From: Alviniconcha marisindica
Lineage: Eukaryota > Mollusca > Gastropoda > Provannidae
Direction: 5' to 3'
NCBI GenBank assembly: GCA_018857735.1
Contig: JABMCL010000376.1
Coordinates: 527,501 to 591,500, forward strand
DNA length: 64,000 bases
Shown here: piece after piece, positions 35,388-47,300 of the stretch
Layout of the letters: each line of letters begins with the position of its first letter
Numbering within the stretch: the first letter of the stretch is position 1
Notes under the pieces: model-generated
Databases searched by the model: none
Told to the model about the DNA's origin: nothing
Seen by the model: only the letters and a program-made list of their open reading frames with translations
Made by a program: the position numbers and the translations under genes

Positions 35388-36091
35388 TAAACCAAACTAA
35401 ACTGTGCCTGTTGGTGCCATGCATGCGACGCTTGATCCACCAGACAGTGGGGCTTGTGCGCGACTTGACCTCTTGACATCTGCGGAGGATGACCTTGACT
35501 TCCGACGTGCTGCTTGCTGGCAACTTCCGACAGCAAAAAAAAGAAGAAGAAAAAAAGAAGAAGAAAAAAAGGAGGCTTTTTGCTCCCTTGTTGATGGTTG
35601 ATGATGCTGCCTCAACTTCTGACATCGCTGCTGCCACCACCACCACAACCACCGACACCGCCACCACCGACACCACCAGTGTATTCATTGCCAGTGAAAA
35701 AGAAAAAAACCCACTGCCACTTCAGCCATGAGGTTCAGGGCTCACCATGAGACGAATATATGTGTGTGCGCGTGTGTTGGTCGGTGCGTACTGCATACCA
35801 GACTACTTGCAGTGGATGTTTGATTATTGCTGCAGCGGCTGTGAGCCAGGAGTTGGGAACTCCTTTCCAGTGTGTATTGGTTTGGGTTGGAGTTTACGTA
35901 CGTGTGCCATTCTTACCATCCTCCCCTCGACGGCTTGCGCCTGTTCCCGTTGCATTCTCTTCTGTCTCCTTTGTTGGATCTGCCAGCGAGCACTTTCTAA
36001 GTCTGTCGAAGTCCTCGTTGGGTCACCTTACGCCCGGATGAGGCTCCAGCTGTTGCGAGGGCAGCGCCACCCTGTCATGGATGAGCGCTAG
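35388..36091 (+). other. Possible 3'-terminal exon, mostly untranslated
   Basis: A strong acceptor, CTCCTTTTGTTTGACAG, is followed by sequence with higher GC than its surroundings up to about 36.1 kb, including a (CCA)n-like run near 35635-35680. If joined from the donor at 30369 the glycogenin frame would end after NKPN, so this would be almost all 3' UTR. Open frames of 114 and 121 residues on the two strands here resemble nothing known. The evidence is one splice signal and composition. Confidence 0.3.
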
Positions 36092-38759
36092 ATGTAGCTC
36101 TGTGGGAATATAACTGAATGGGAACAGGTGAAAAATTTGCACCCCCTCCCCCCCGCCCCCCCCCCATATCCCCACAGACTTTGTTTTCTAGCTGTGGGAG
36201 ATGAATGGTGGTTTGTCTGTTTTTATTAGGGTTTTTAAAATATTTTTTATGTTACCTGTACTTATTACGGCTGATTTTTGTATGTTACATTAATTTTCTT
36301 TCATATTGATCAGGAAACAGAATGAGCAGAGAGAGAGACAGAGGGAGAGAGAGAGAGAGAGAACAGCGAACATGGGCATAGGTATAAGGAGATAGCAAGG
36401 CACCAAATTGGGAAAGTCCTGGATGTATTTTTTTTTTTTTTTCCATTTTGTTGACGGATACCAGTCCTTTTAAATACACGGTCAGGAAACTCCTGTTTTA
36501 AACGTGTTCATGCCCCTTTGTGTGCATGTGTTTATTTGGAATGAAATTGAAGGATCAGAAACATCATTCAGTGATTATGAAATTCCGTCCAGTCTGAGCC
36601 CGAGAGAAAATGTACGTAACTACAGAAAGACTTCAGTATGCGTACAGTTTGGAGGAACTGTTAAATTGCTTGTCCATGTAAATGTTGCAGGATGATGATG
36701 AGGGGTTGAGGTTTGGTGCTCAGACAGTTTACAGTCAGTTATACCAAGAATTCTAGCTAAGAGCACTGCCAAACTTGCATTAAAGATTAAGCTTACCATT
36801 TTCAGCAGTATTTTGAAGCTAGGCATTTTTTACTGAGGGCAAGAGAACAACCACCACCACCACCACTGATAGAACAGATTAAGTTAACTTTGCTGGTTAA
36901 CATGCAGGTGTAAATTCTGCGCCCAACCAGCCAAGCTGGCCCTGCTCGTTGCTAGCCAACTTTATGGCGCAGATTCGGTGGGCTTGCCATCAGTATGCGT
37001 AGGTATTAGTAAAACTACAGGTAAAGCTTGATGGTGGTTTAGAAAAAGAAAAATGGCGGACAAAGTCGCAGATTGTACCCTTCGTTGTAAATCTGTTGCA
37101 GTGCGCTGTCCTTTTTGACTCCGATGAAAATGCCAGTCTATGTAATGACCATAGTTAGGCTGTCAGGCCAACCAGGTCCCTCGCTTACACAGTGGTGGGT
37201 TGCACATATCTCTCCGATTCAGAAATGGCAAGACTCGAGTTGACTCGTATGAAAACCGAGAAATCGTTTAGAATGCACATCCCCATTTATATTATGATTG
37301 GTACAATTGCTACAGCAGTGAGTAAGTAAGTAAGTTGGTGTTTTACGCCCAGTCAACCTGTGCGGTTATATCAGGGCGATTACAGCAGTGAGACGGGGCT
37401 TGGAAGAGAAGCTTGAGGTTGTTGCTCAAGGTTCATTTGCATTGCCAGACGCCTGCCTGTCTGGCGTGAGTACTGTCTGTCGCTTGTGTGGCATGGCCTG
37501 TGCTGGCCACTGAAGTCGTGATGGCACTGCGGCATGACCGAGTCTGAATGTCAAGCTGCGACTAAATCGGAAACCGTTCATGCGTTGCATCGGCAGTATC
37601 AGACCTGTTTACCTGTACGATTTGGGCAACGCACGAAGAGGTGACACAAAGTGACTGGCCAGTCAGGAAGCTAGGTCATTGGCTCAAAAGGTTGCGCAAT
37701 TTTGATTTTACATATCGTGAATGGAATTTGAATGTGCGCCAGCTTAGACATGCCTTCAGGGGTTGTTGTTTGCTTCTGTGTTGCACTTCCAGCAAAGTTG
37801 TGTGCACTTTGTGTGATTTAAACATTAGATTTATGTCTTGAGAAAACAAAGGCAGGAGGGAAATGAGATTGCTGTCTGTGTTATTATTGCTAGAAAGATC
37901 ATTGCTGTTGACATTGTTCAGTGCAAATAATTATGTTTATATACGTATTTAGATTAGTGTTTTGTGAAAATGAACGAAAGAAGAAAGTGAGAGTGCTGTG
38001 AGTGTTGTGACTGCTAAGGAGATAATTGCTGTTGAAAATGTTCAGTGGAGATTGCTAAAGAGATAATTGCTGTTGAAAGTGTACAGTAGAGATAGGTTAT
38101 AATTATATTTTGAAATTTTGGATGTGAGTCATCTGAGTGTTTTCTCCTTGTTAATTGCAAAGGACAGCTTGTGTTTTTTAGTAGCTGTGGTACTTGACAC
38201 TAATTAACACTAGTCAAAACTGTGAAGATTACCTTCTGTAGTACGATAGTAGTTGTCTGTGGATTGTAGTGTGGGTTTGGTTTGCATGGTTTGGTAGTGA
38301 AAACTCCTTTCTAAAAAGGTGCATCTTGTTGCTTCATCCCTGGTTGATGCTGAGTGCGTTTGCTTCGACTGAGTTGAGTTGGGTTCTCTTAGCTGGGATT
38401 AATAGGCTTGCATACTTCAGTATTAATATTGCAATTTGTTATTTACTTTTGTTTGGGCATTTCATCTCTGAACCCGCAGTTGTCGTCATTGGGGGAAATA
38501 TTTTGGTAAAAAATTCAACATAGTTATTACTAGTCTTCCAGTAGCTGTTGAATTGTGATGCATTTTTCTGTCCTTTTCTACGTTTTTATTGTATGTAGAT
38601 TGCAGATTTATTGGTAAGTAACGCTCAAGGAAAAAGTACAAAGTACAGAGGGGTTACTGTAGCAGTTGAAATATATATATATAGCTTTGTTCTAACCTCC
38701 CCCAAGCCCTCACACCACCCTGAAAAACAACAACAACAACAATAATAACCACACACATA

Positions 38760-38812
<53 letters not shown>

Positions 38813-41800
38813 ACCTGTAGATACAATCTTATAAATCCATGGATTGCGTAGTGTACAGGGCTTATACAGGTTTGGGTAGACCAAAGCCAAGGACTTTTCA
38901 GCGACTTTCAAGTCACCCAGCTTTATTTTTAAGGACCCAACCACAGTTTTTTTGTTTGTTTTTTAAGCCAAGAAAAGAGAAACAAAAAACCTTACACAAC
39001 CCCATTGGACTGAAGCTGGTATTAGGAAGAGCAAGATGGGGACAGCGTGGATAAGTTGCACTTGCGTGTCACCAATGGCAGGGTGGGAATGAGGTCCAGT
39101 AATTGTTTGGAGTACCAGTCTTCATTTGCAAAGACTTTCAGGTCGTGTGCCCAGTTGTTACTGATTTTCAAGGCTGTGAAAGAGCTTTCAAAAAGTTGAG
39201 GGCTTTCAAGCCCTCTTAAGGCTTTCAAGGACTCTCGGGGGCTTTCAAGCATGCTCATGGATTTGAAACACTCAAGGAGTTTCAAGCACTCTCAAGGACT
39301 GTATGAATCCTGTCATACTTACAGAGGCAACTGTTTTGAAACAACCTCTGTTGGTGTTTTCGCTTTGCAAAAGCTACATGTATGGGTATACAATTTTACT
39401 ATTACAAGCAAAATGTGTGTTGGAATAATAATTGAAATAAAAACATTTTGTGTGTGTAGAGTAGTACTTTTTTTCAAAGCACACAAGAGATTAAAACAAA
39501 TAATCAACCAGCCAACCAGACGAAAGCAGACTTTTTTTTTCTTTTTTTTTAACAGGACCAAGCAAAAACTAGAAATTTTGGGGTATATATATATATATAT
39601 ACCTGAATCCTGACTTTGGAGAAACTTCTTTCTCTGAACACTAAATGTCAGCTTTGTTTCATGTTTAAAAAATTTTTTGGTGCGTGATTAGACGAGATGG
39701 GTAAGGATGCAAAGAACAGTTAGTGGAGGAGCTCATGAAATAAATGCAAACCTTAAAGCTCAGTTGCCTCTCTCCTGTTGGTGTACGTGAAATGGGGGCT
39801 GTTCCTCATTGCCCTCTTGAGAAGTACCTTGACAAAGCGGGTACTGCTTGAGCTGTTCATTGTTATCGTCTCCCATCATTTGTTGTAATATACGTGCACG
39901 ACAAGAGAGGCATTTTAGCTTTAAGCATTTGCCCGTTTTCAAGGATTTTTTTTTTTTTAATGAAGCATTTTTCTTTTGGTTTTTGACAAAGCATTTTTTA
40001 ATTATGTGAGACTATTCTTGTTCCCCCCCCCCCCCAATTCAAATTGTCAGTCATTGATTATGATGGTAGTTTTCCATTTTATTTTATGAAAGGTGGACTT
40101 TATAAGGAATGTACTTGTTATAAGGCATTGCATGTTGAACATACTGTTCAGTACAGGCCCCCCTTCCCCCTATGTTTCCCGAGGGTGAAATTGTGTGTGA
40201 ATATGTTAGGTGTGTATGAGTAAAGTACCTAGGTTTTTGTTGTCTGGTTTTGTTACAGACATTTACTGACAATCCATTGTTACTTTACATTGTAACTGTT
40301 AATTTGTCTTTGATTTTATATTCAGCTGAGCTGCAATAGAGAGACAGCATCTGTTTTCTGTCTGTCAGCTTTGTGACCTATATAATTATAGTCCCTTCTG
40401 TTTATGCACTGTGCTTTCTGTTGTTGACCTTGAAAGGTTTGCTGCGATAAGTTTTTTTTTTAAGTGCTTGCTTATTTAGAAAATCTTTTTGTTGAAAGGT
40501 TTAGTGTGAGGAATGTCTTTTTTAGTGCTTATTTGGAGAAAAAAGAAGAAAAAACAACAATGTTTTGGGGGGTTTCTGTGATTTGTGAATGTAATTAAAT
40601 CTGTTTTGGGGAGTGTTGATTGACCTCAGTGGCTTTTTAGTCGTAGAAAATTCTCGAGCTTCCTTTTTCTGGAGTGGGTCTTTCTTTCTTTTTGTATGGC
40701 TAATTATTGTAACAGCTCACCTGATCAGTAACTCTTTCATTCTTAACAATATGTTTGGTCTATGTCGGGTTGAAAAGAGAAGGAACAACCAAACCAAATA
40801 CAAGAGGCTTATTTGTTTGTATTTTGTAAAGGATTGCTTTTGCAACAAATTCCTACACAATGTTCATCTTGAAAGGGCTTTAATACTGCTAGCTGGTCAA
40901 ATATATTGTTTGTTTGTTAATTTGGAGAATACTTGCCTTCTGTCTTGTTTCCTGGTAGTTGGGGATAATTGACAGACAGAAAGGTTTTGTTTTGAGATAA
41001 TTACAATGACGTGAACAAAGATGAATAATTGTTTGCAGAAATGTGTTATTCTCAGACTGTTTCCAGCATCTCTTCTTTTTATAGTTTGCCCAGTTTGTTT
41101 GTGAGCATCTTCTTGGAAATTCAGTGTGACAGATATGGAGAGTTGGTGAAAGATAGATTTTTAATTTTTAACACACATGAAGATGGGTGTGTAATGAATG
41201 ATTCACCCGTGTGCGCCCCTCCTCCCCTTTCCTCCTCAACCCCCATGAGAGAACTTTAACATTGGCTTTTTCTCTGGGTCTGCATAGAATGGAACATCGT
41301 TCAAACCTTATGTAGCAACTGTCTTTATTGAGCTTTTGCACTCTTGTACTGGTTCAGAGGGGTGTCGGAAAGGTAACGCCGAGAAAGGTTTAGCGTTAAG
41401 GCTAGAGGGTTAAAGACTGAGGTAAATGGAGATGGTCACACACATGGTGCTCTTGATCAGTTTGTTACGTGTTTAAGGGGGGGGGGGGGGGGGGAAGCGG
41501 ATGCATCACTCTTATTCTAGTGCACGGCTGACTGTGGCAAAATCTGAACAATGGCAATGCCGCAGAGTATTTTGGATAAACCTTTAAAACTTTGCATGAT
41601 GATAACCTTTAACGAGCTTCATATTCCCATACAAGTTTTGATTGGGTCGAGGACAGGTAGGAAAAAAGGTGTTCTTTCAGTTTTGAATGTGCGTTGATTT
41701 ATAATTTGTTTTGGCTCTTCTTGGTGTGTATTTTTTATTATATATATATATTATTATTTTTAAAGCACATTAGCTTTTGCGTTGACCCATTTCTAAGCTT

Positions 41801-42269
41801 ACAGTGTCTCGTGTCTGTTTTTTTTATATATCTACATCATTTTTTTAAATATATATATACATTTGCTTTTGTATAGAGAAACAAAAGGCCTCAGTGCAAA
41901 TGGTTTTGCTGTTTTATTCATGTGTTTTTCTTACTCCAGTGTGTAGTAATTGTTGCATACCATTTACAGCCGTGATCCCCAATATGACTGCAATCCCTGA
42001 GTATCAGTAAGTGTATTTATAAAGTGTGTGTACATTGGAATGGATGCATGGTTGACACTTATAGTTGTAACGGCAGTTTATATCAGCAGTCGATTAATGA
42101 GCATTGGATAAATAATTGTGAATGAATTTATGCTGTATTCATAAATGCTTAGTGGATAATTCTGTGCCAGTGGTGAAGGTGAGAAAGATATACGTTGTCG
42201 AGCCGAAGCCCTTTCTGTTAGGGGAAGGGGAAGTGTGGGAGATGTGAAACATGGTGCTTCTGCGTGGTT

Positions 42270-42380
42270 TATCAAAACTGATAGATAGATAGATAGATAT
42301 GTTTGTTTTTGATGTCCACCTGGCCATGAAGGTGATATCAGGGCAAAAACTTACTCTGAAGTACTGATACACCTATTAAC
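42270..42380. repeat. GATA repeat with SINE-tail-like sequence
   Basis: (GATA)n at 42279-42299 is followed by GATGTCCACCTGGCCATGAA and GGTGATATCAGGGCAAAAAC. This resembles the 'GGTTATATCAGGGCGAT' tail at 37358-37380, so it may be a decayed end of the same short retroelement. Confidence 0.4.
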
Positions 42381-42489
42381 TTACAAGAAAAAGTGATGTG
42401 GGTGCTGTGTTTTTGTCTTTAAAAAAAATTAATGTGGCAATACCGTGCAATCTACAGCAGAACAACAGTTCCATTTTTGGTTGTTTGCA

Positions 42490-42830
42490 ATACGTCAGAG
42501 AGCGTTGACACAGTATCCAAGGCCTTTGGAAGAAATGTCAGCATCTGGGTTGTTCACAGTGGGTCGGAGTGTTGACATAGCATACCACAAGGCGTTTGGA
42601 ACAAATGTCAGCATCTGGGTTGTTCACAGTGGGTCAGAGTGTTGACATAGCATACCACAGGGCGTTTGGAACAAATGTCAGCATCTGGGTTGTTCCCAGT
42701 GGGTAGGAGAGCGTTGACATAGCGTACCACAAGCCTTTGGAACAAATGTCAGCATCTGGGTTGTTCCCAGTGGGTAGGAGAGCGTTGACATAGCGTACCA
42801 CAAGCCTTTGGAACAAATGTCTTGTCAGCA
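42490..42830. repeat. ~63-bp tandem repeat, five copies
   Basis: GGAACAAATGTCAGCATCTG, GGTTGTTCACAGTGGGT and GTTGACATAGCATACCACA recur about every 60-64 bases, with CACAG/CCCAG and TCGG/AGGA variants. Confidence 0.9.
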
Positions 42831-43278
42831 TCTTCAGTTTGAGAGATGCAAACCATGACTGGACACTGCATCATCATCGCATCTAGACATGTACACAATT
42901 CCATTTTGCATCGTTTTCAGCTTGAAACTGTTTAGAGCACATTGACGTCATGTGTGCCCATATGTTGTTCTCCATTCTGAAAATCTTGTGTCATTAAAAC
43001 TTGGATAGCCCAAGGCCTTTGTGGTTTAGAGGAATTGAAATTGTTGTAGAAAATTTAATTTGAAGTTAATTCGGTGTTCACTAACTTTCAGCAATGTTAG
43101 ATGGTTGTTTAAGATACAAAAAAAGAAGAAGAGAAAAGTATGTTGGAATTGAAGCTTGACCCTCACCTGGAAACGCTTGCAAGAGTATTATTATATTCCT
43201 CAATAATGCGTAGAATTGTATTGGAATGTTGAATGCAAATTTAACCATTAAAACTAATTGAAAATGATGGTAATTGGT

Positions 43279-43309
<31 letters not shown>

Positions 43310-43591
43310 GCCCCAGTCCACTTTTGAGCAATGGTATATGCAAACACAAAGGTAGAATGTCAACTACTGATGCCTTGTAGCCTGCACTGCAATGCATTCA
43401 TGCAGTGTTGTGTTCATGCAGTAGTGTGTTCATGCAGTGTTGTGTTCATGCAGTGCTGTGTTCACACAGTGTTTTACAGAAATACGATTGTGGGTAACAG
43501 TCACCCCTGAACGGCAAACACCAGTGATGAAGACACTGCAGCGTTTGTAGCGTCATTATTACCTTCTTGGAGCTAGGACAAAAGAACAAAA

Positions 43592-43770
43592 ACTGTTACA
43601 TCACTATTTGCAAAATGATGATGCCCATGACTTTCAGAAAAATATGCTATTTTAAAAATTGTCGTTGAAGTATTGTCTCAGTTACATCACTATCCGCAAA
43701 ATGATGATGCCCATAACTTTAAGAAAAATGTGCTATTTTAAAAATTGTCATTGAAGTATTGTCTCAGCTT
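43592..43770. repeat. ~88-bp tandem duplication
   Basis: GTTACATCACTATTTGC, then AAAATGATGATGCCCAT and AAAATTGTCGTTGAAGTATT, occur twice back to back with a few substitutions. Confidence 0.9.
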
Positions 43771-44384
43771 ACAAAGTGATTTCAACCTAAAGTGGTAGTA
43801 CTGGTAGTCCAACCTTACCAAGCATGCGTACAAAATCGATTTCATTTGCTATCAGATGGCTTGTGTCATACCAGAGTAGCACAAACTGGACTCTGATGCA
43901 GTGCGAGGAATTGCTTAGTGGTGATGTCAAAGTCTGTGCATTCCCACAATTGTGCCTTTGGCATATGCCATTGCTGGAAAGTGGATTGGTGCCTTGAGAG
44001 AACATCTCATTTGTGAGACAACTTACAGCTGAAAGTGCAAGTGTCCTCAGTGATTGCCTCAGACCTACAACGTTAGAAGCAAGGGGGAGCAAGTAAGTAA
44101 TTTGAGTTTTACGCGCAGTCAACCAAAGCAAGGGGGAGAGAAATGGTGTACAATAATGGCTGCCCACCAGAACGGTGTGCTGCAAAAAAAAAACTTCCAT
44201 TTTCAATGGATGTTCGTGTTTTTCTAACTGAGCACTGTCCATTGTACTTGACCACAAAGATGTGGCATACTGTGCTTGAAGTAACCGATTTGTTGTTTTT
44301 AAAAACTCTCAACTGCACAGAAAGAGATCAAATTATATTTCAGATTCTATTTATTTCTCCCCACCCCCAGCAGTGAGTGCGTGT

Positions 44385-47300
44385 GGTGTAACTCTTGAGG
44401 GCGTCATGACTCAGGTGACCCCCAAACCCCCACCCCATGGGGCATTTGGAGTGCATTTAAACAAACCATGCACACACAGTGATGTCTGCGTTTTTTAAAC
44501 AAACCATGCACGCACAGTGATGTCTGCGTTTTTTAAACAAACCATGCATGCACAGATAAAACAAACCCCCACATGGCGCGCACCTCATGCGAGTGCATTT
44601 AAACAAACCATACACACACAGTGATGTCTGCATTTTTTAAACAAACCATGCACACAGTGATGTCTGCGTTTTTTAACAAACTGCATTGTGCATTTAAACA
44701 AACCATACACACACAGTGATGTCTGGATTTTTTAAACAAACCATGCACACACAGTGATGTCTGCGTTTTTTAAACAAACCATGCATGGATGTGCATTTAA
44801 ACAAACCATACACACAGTGATGTCTGCATTTTTTTTAAACAAACCATGCACACACAGTGATGTCTGCATTTTTTAAACACACCATGCATGCACAGATATG
44901 TGCATTTAAACAAACCATACACACAGAGTGATGTCTGCATTTTTTAAACAAACCATACACACACAGTGATGTCTGCGTTTTTTTAACAAACCATGCATGC
45001 ACAGATATAAGTGCTTTTAAACAAACCATGCACACACAGTGATGTCTGCGTTTTTTAAACAAACCATGCATGCAGATAGAAGTGCATTTTAAACAAACCA
45101 TGTACACACGGTGATGTCTGCGTTTTTTAAACAAACCATGCATGCACATATATAAGTGCATTTGAAACAAACTATGCACACACAGTGATGTCTGCGTTTT
45201 TTAAACAAACAATGCATGCACAGATATAAGTGCATTTAAACAAACATACACAGTGATGTCTGCATTTTTTAAACAAACCTTGCATGCACAGATATAAGTG
45301 CATTTAAAGTGTAAACGAACCATGCACACACAGTGATGGCTGCATTTTTAAAACAAACCATGCACACACAGTGATGTCTGCGTTTTTTAAACAAATCATG
45401 TATGCACAGTGATGTCTGCATTTTTTTAAGCCATGCATGCACAGTGATGTTTGTTTTTTAAACAAACCATACACACAGAGTGATGTCTGCGTTTTTTAAA
45501 GAAACCATGCATGCACAGTGATGTCTGCGTTTTTTAAACAAACCATGCATGCACAGTGATGTCTGCATTTTTAAAACCATGCACACACAGTGATGTCTGC
45601 GTTTTTTAAACAAACCATGCATGCACAGTGATGTCTGCATTTTTTTAACAAACCATGCACACACAGTGAGGTCTTCGTTTTTTAAACAAACCATGCATGC
45701 ACAGTGATGTCTGCGTTTTTTAAACAAACCATGCACACACAGTGATGTCTGCGTTTTTTAAACAAACCATGCACACACAGTGATGTCTGCGTTTTTTAAA
45801 CAAACCATGCATGCACAGTGATGTCTGCGTTTTTTAAACAAACCATACACGCACAGTGATGTCTGCATTTTTTTAAAGAAACCATGCATGCACAGTAATG
45901 TCTGCGTTTTTTAAAACAAACCATGCATGTACAGTGATGTCTGCGTTTTTTAAACAAAACATGCATGTACAGTGATGTCTGCATTTTTTAAACAAACCAT
46001 GCATGCACAGATATAAGTGCATTTAAAGTATAAATGAACCATGCACACACAGTGATGTCTGCATTTTTGAAACAAACCATGCACACACAGTGATGTCTGC
46101 GTTTTTTTAAACAAACTATGCACGCACAGTGATGTCTGCGTTTTTTAAACAAACTATGCACGCACAGTGATGTCTGCGTTTTTTAAACAAACCATGCATG
46201 CACAGTAGATGTCTGCGTTTTTTAAACAAACCATGCACACAGTGATGTCTGCGTTTTTTAAACAAACATGATGCACAGTGATGTCTGCATTTTTTAAACA
46301 CCATGCACACACAGTGATGTCTGCGTTTTTTAAACAAACCATGCATGCACAGTGATGTCTGCATTTTTAAAACATACCATGCACACACAGTGATGTCTTC
46401 ATTTTTTAAACAAACTATGCACGCACAGTGATGTCTGCATTTTTTAAACAAACCATGCATGCACAGTAATGTCTGCGTTTTTTAAACAAACCATGCATGC
46501 ACAGTGATGTCTGCGTTTTTTAAACAAACATGCATTCACAGTGATGTCTGCTTTTTTAAACCCATGCACACAGTGATGTCTGTCGTTTTTTAAACAAACC
46601 ATGCACACAGTGATGTCTCGTTTTTTAAACAAACCATGCACACACAGTGATGTCTGCGTTTTTTAAACAAACCATGCATGCACAGTGATGTCTGCGTTTT
46701 TTAAACAAACCATCACACACGTGATGTCTGCTTTTTTAAAAACCATGCATGCACAGTGATGTCTGCGTTTTTTAAACAAACCATGCACGCACAGTGATGT
46801 CTGCGTTTTTTAAACAAACCATGCATGCACAGTGATGTCTGTTTTTTAAACAAACCATGCAGCACAGTGATGTCTGCAGTTTTTAAACAAACCATGCACC
46901 ACAGTGATGTCTGCGTTTTTTAAACAAACCATGCAGCACAGTGATGTCTGCGTTTTTTAAACAAACCATGCACGCACAGTGATGTCTGCATTTTTTAAAC
47001 AAACCATGCACGCACAGTGATGTCTGCGTTTTTTAAACAAACCATGCACGCACAGTGATGTCTGCATTTTTTAAACAAACCATGCACACACAGTGATGTC
47101 TGCGTTTTTTAAACAAACCATGCATGCACAGTGATGTCTGCGTTTTTTAAACAAACCATGCACGCACAGTGATGTCTGCGTTTTTTAAACAAACCATGCA
47201 CCACAGTGATGTCTGCATTTTTTAAACAAACCATGCATGCACACAGTGATGTCTGCATTTTTTAAACAAACCATGCCATGCACAGTGATGTCTGCGTTTT

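Larger units (their letters stand above)
36092..44380. other. Intergenic region between convergent genes
   Basis: No coding sequence is recognised in about 8 kb. Contents: (GA)n at 36330-36362; a SINE-tail-like segment at 37318-37380 (AGTAAGTAAGTAAG then TTTTACGCCCAGTCAACC); (CA)n at 38762-38812; short CTTTCAAG repeats at 39130-39305; poly-G at 41478-41494; a ~63-bp repeat (42490-42830); a ~88-bp duplication (43592-43770); and another SINE-tail fragment at 44093-44120. The end of the glycogenin transcript probably lies in the left part. Confidence 0.6.

Noticed and set aside
35323..35731. Overlapping frames of 80-121 residues on both strands near 35.5 kb
   Set aside because: They are driven by (AAG)n and (CCA)n runs and resemble no family; the stretch is more likely untranslated.
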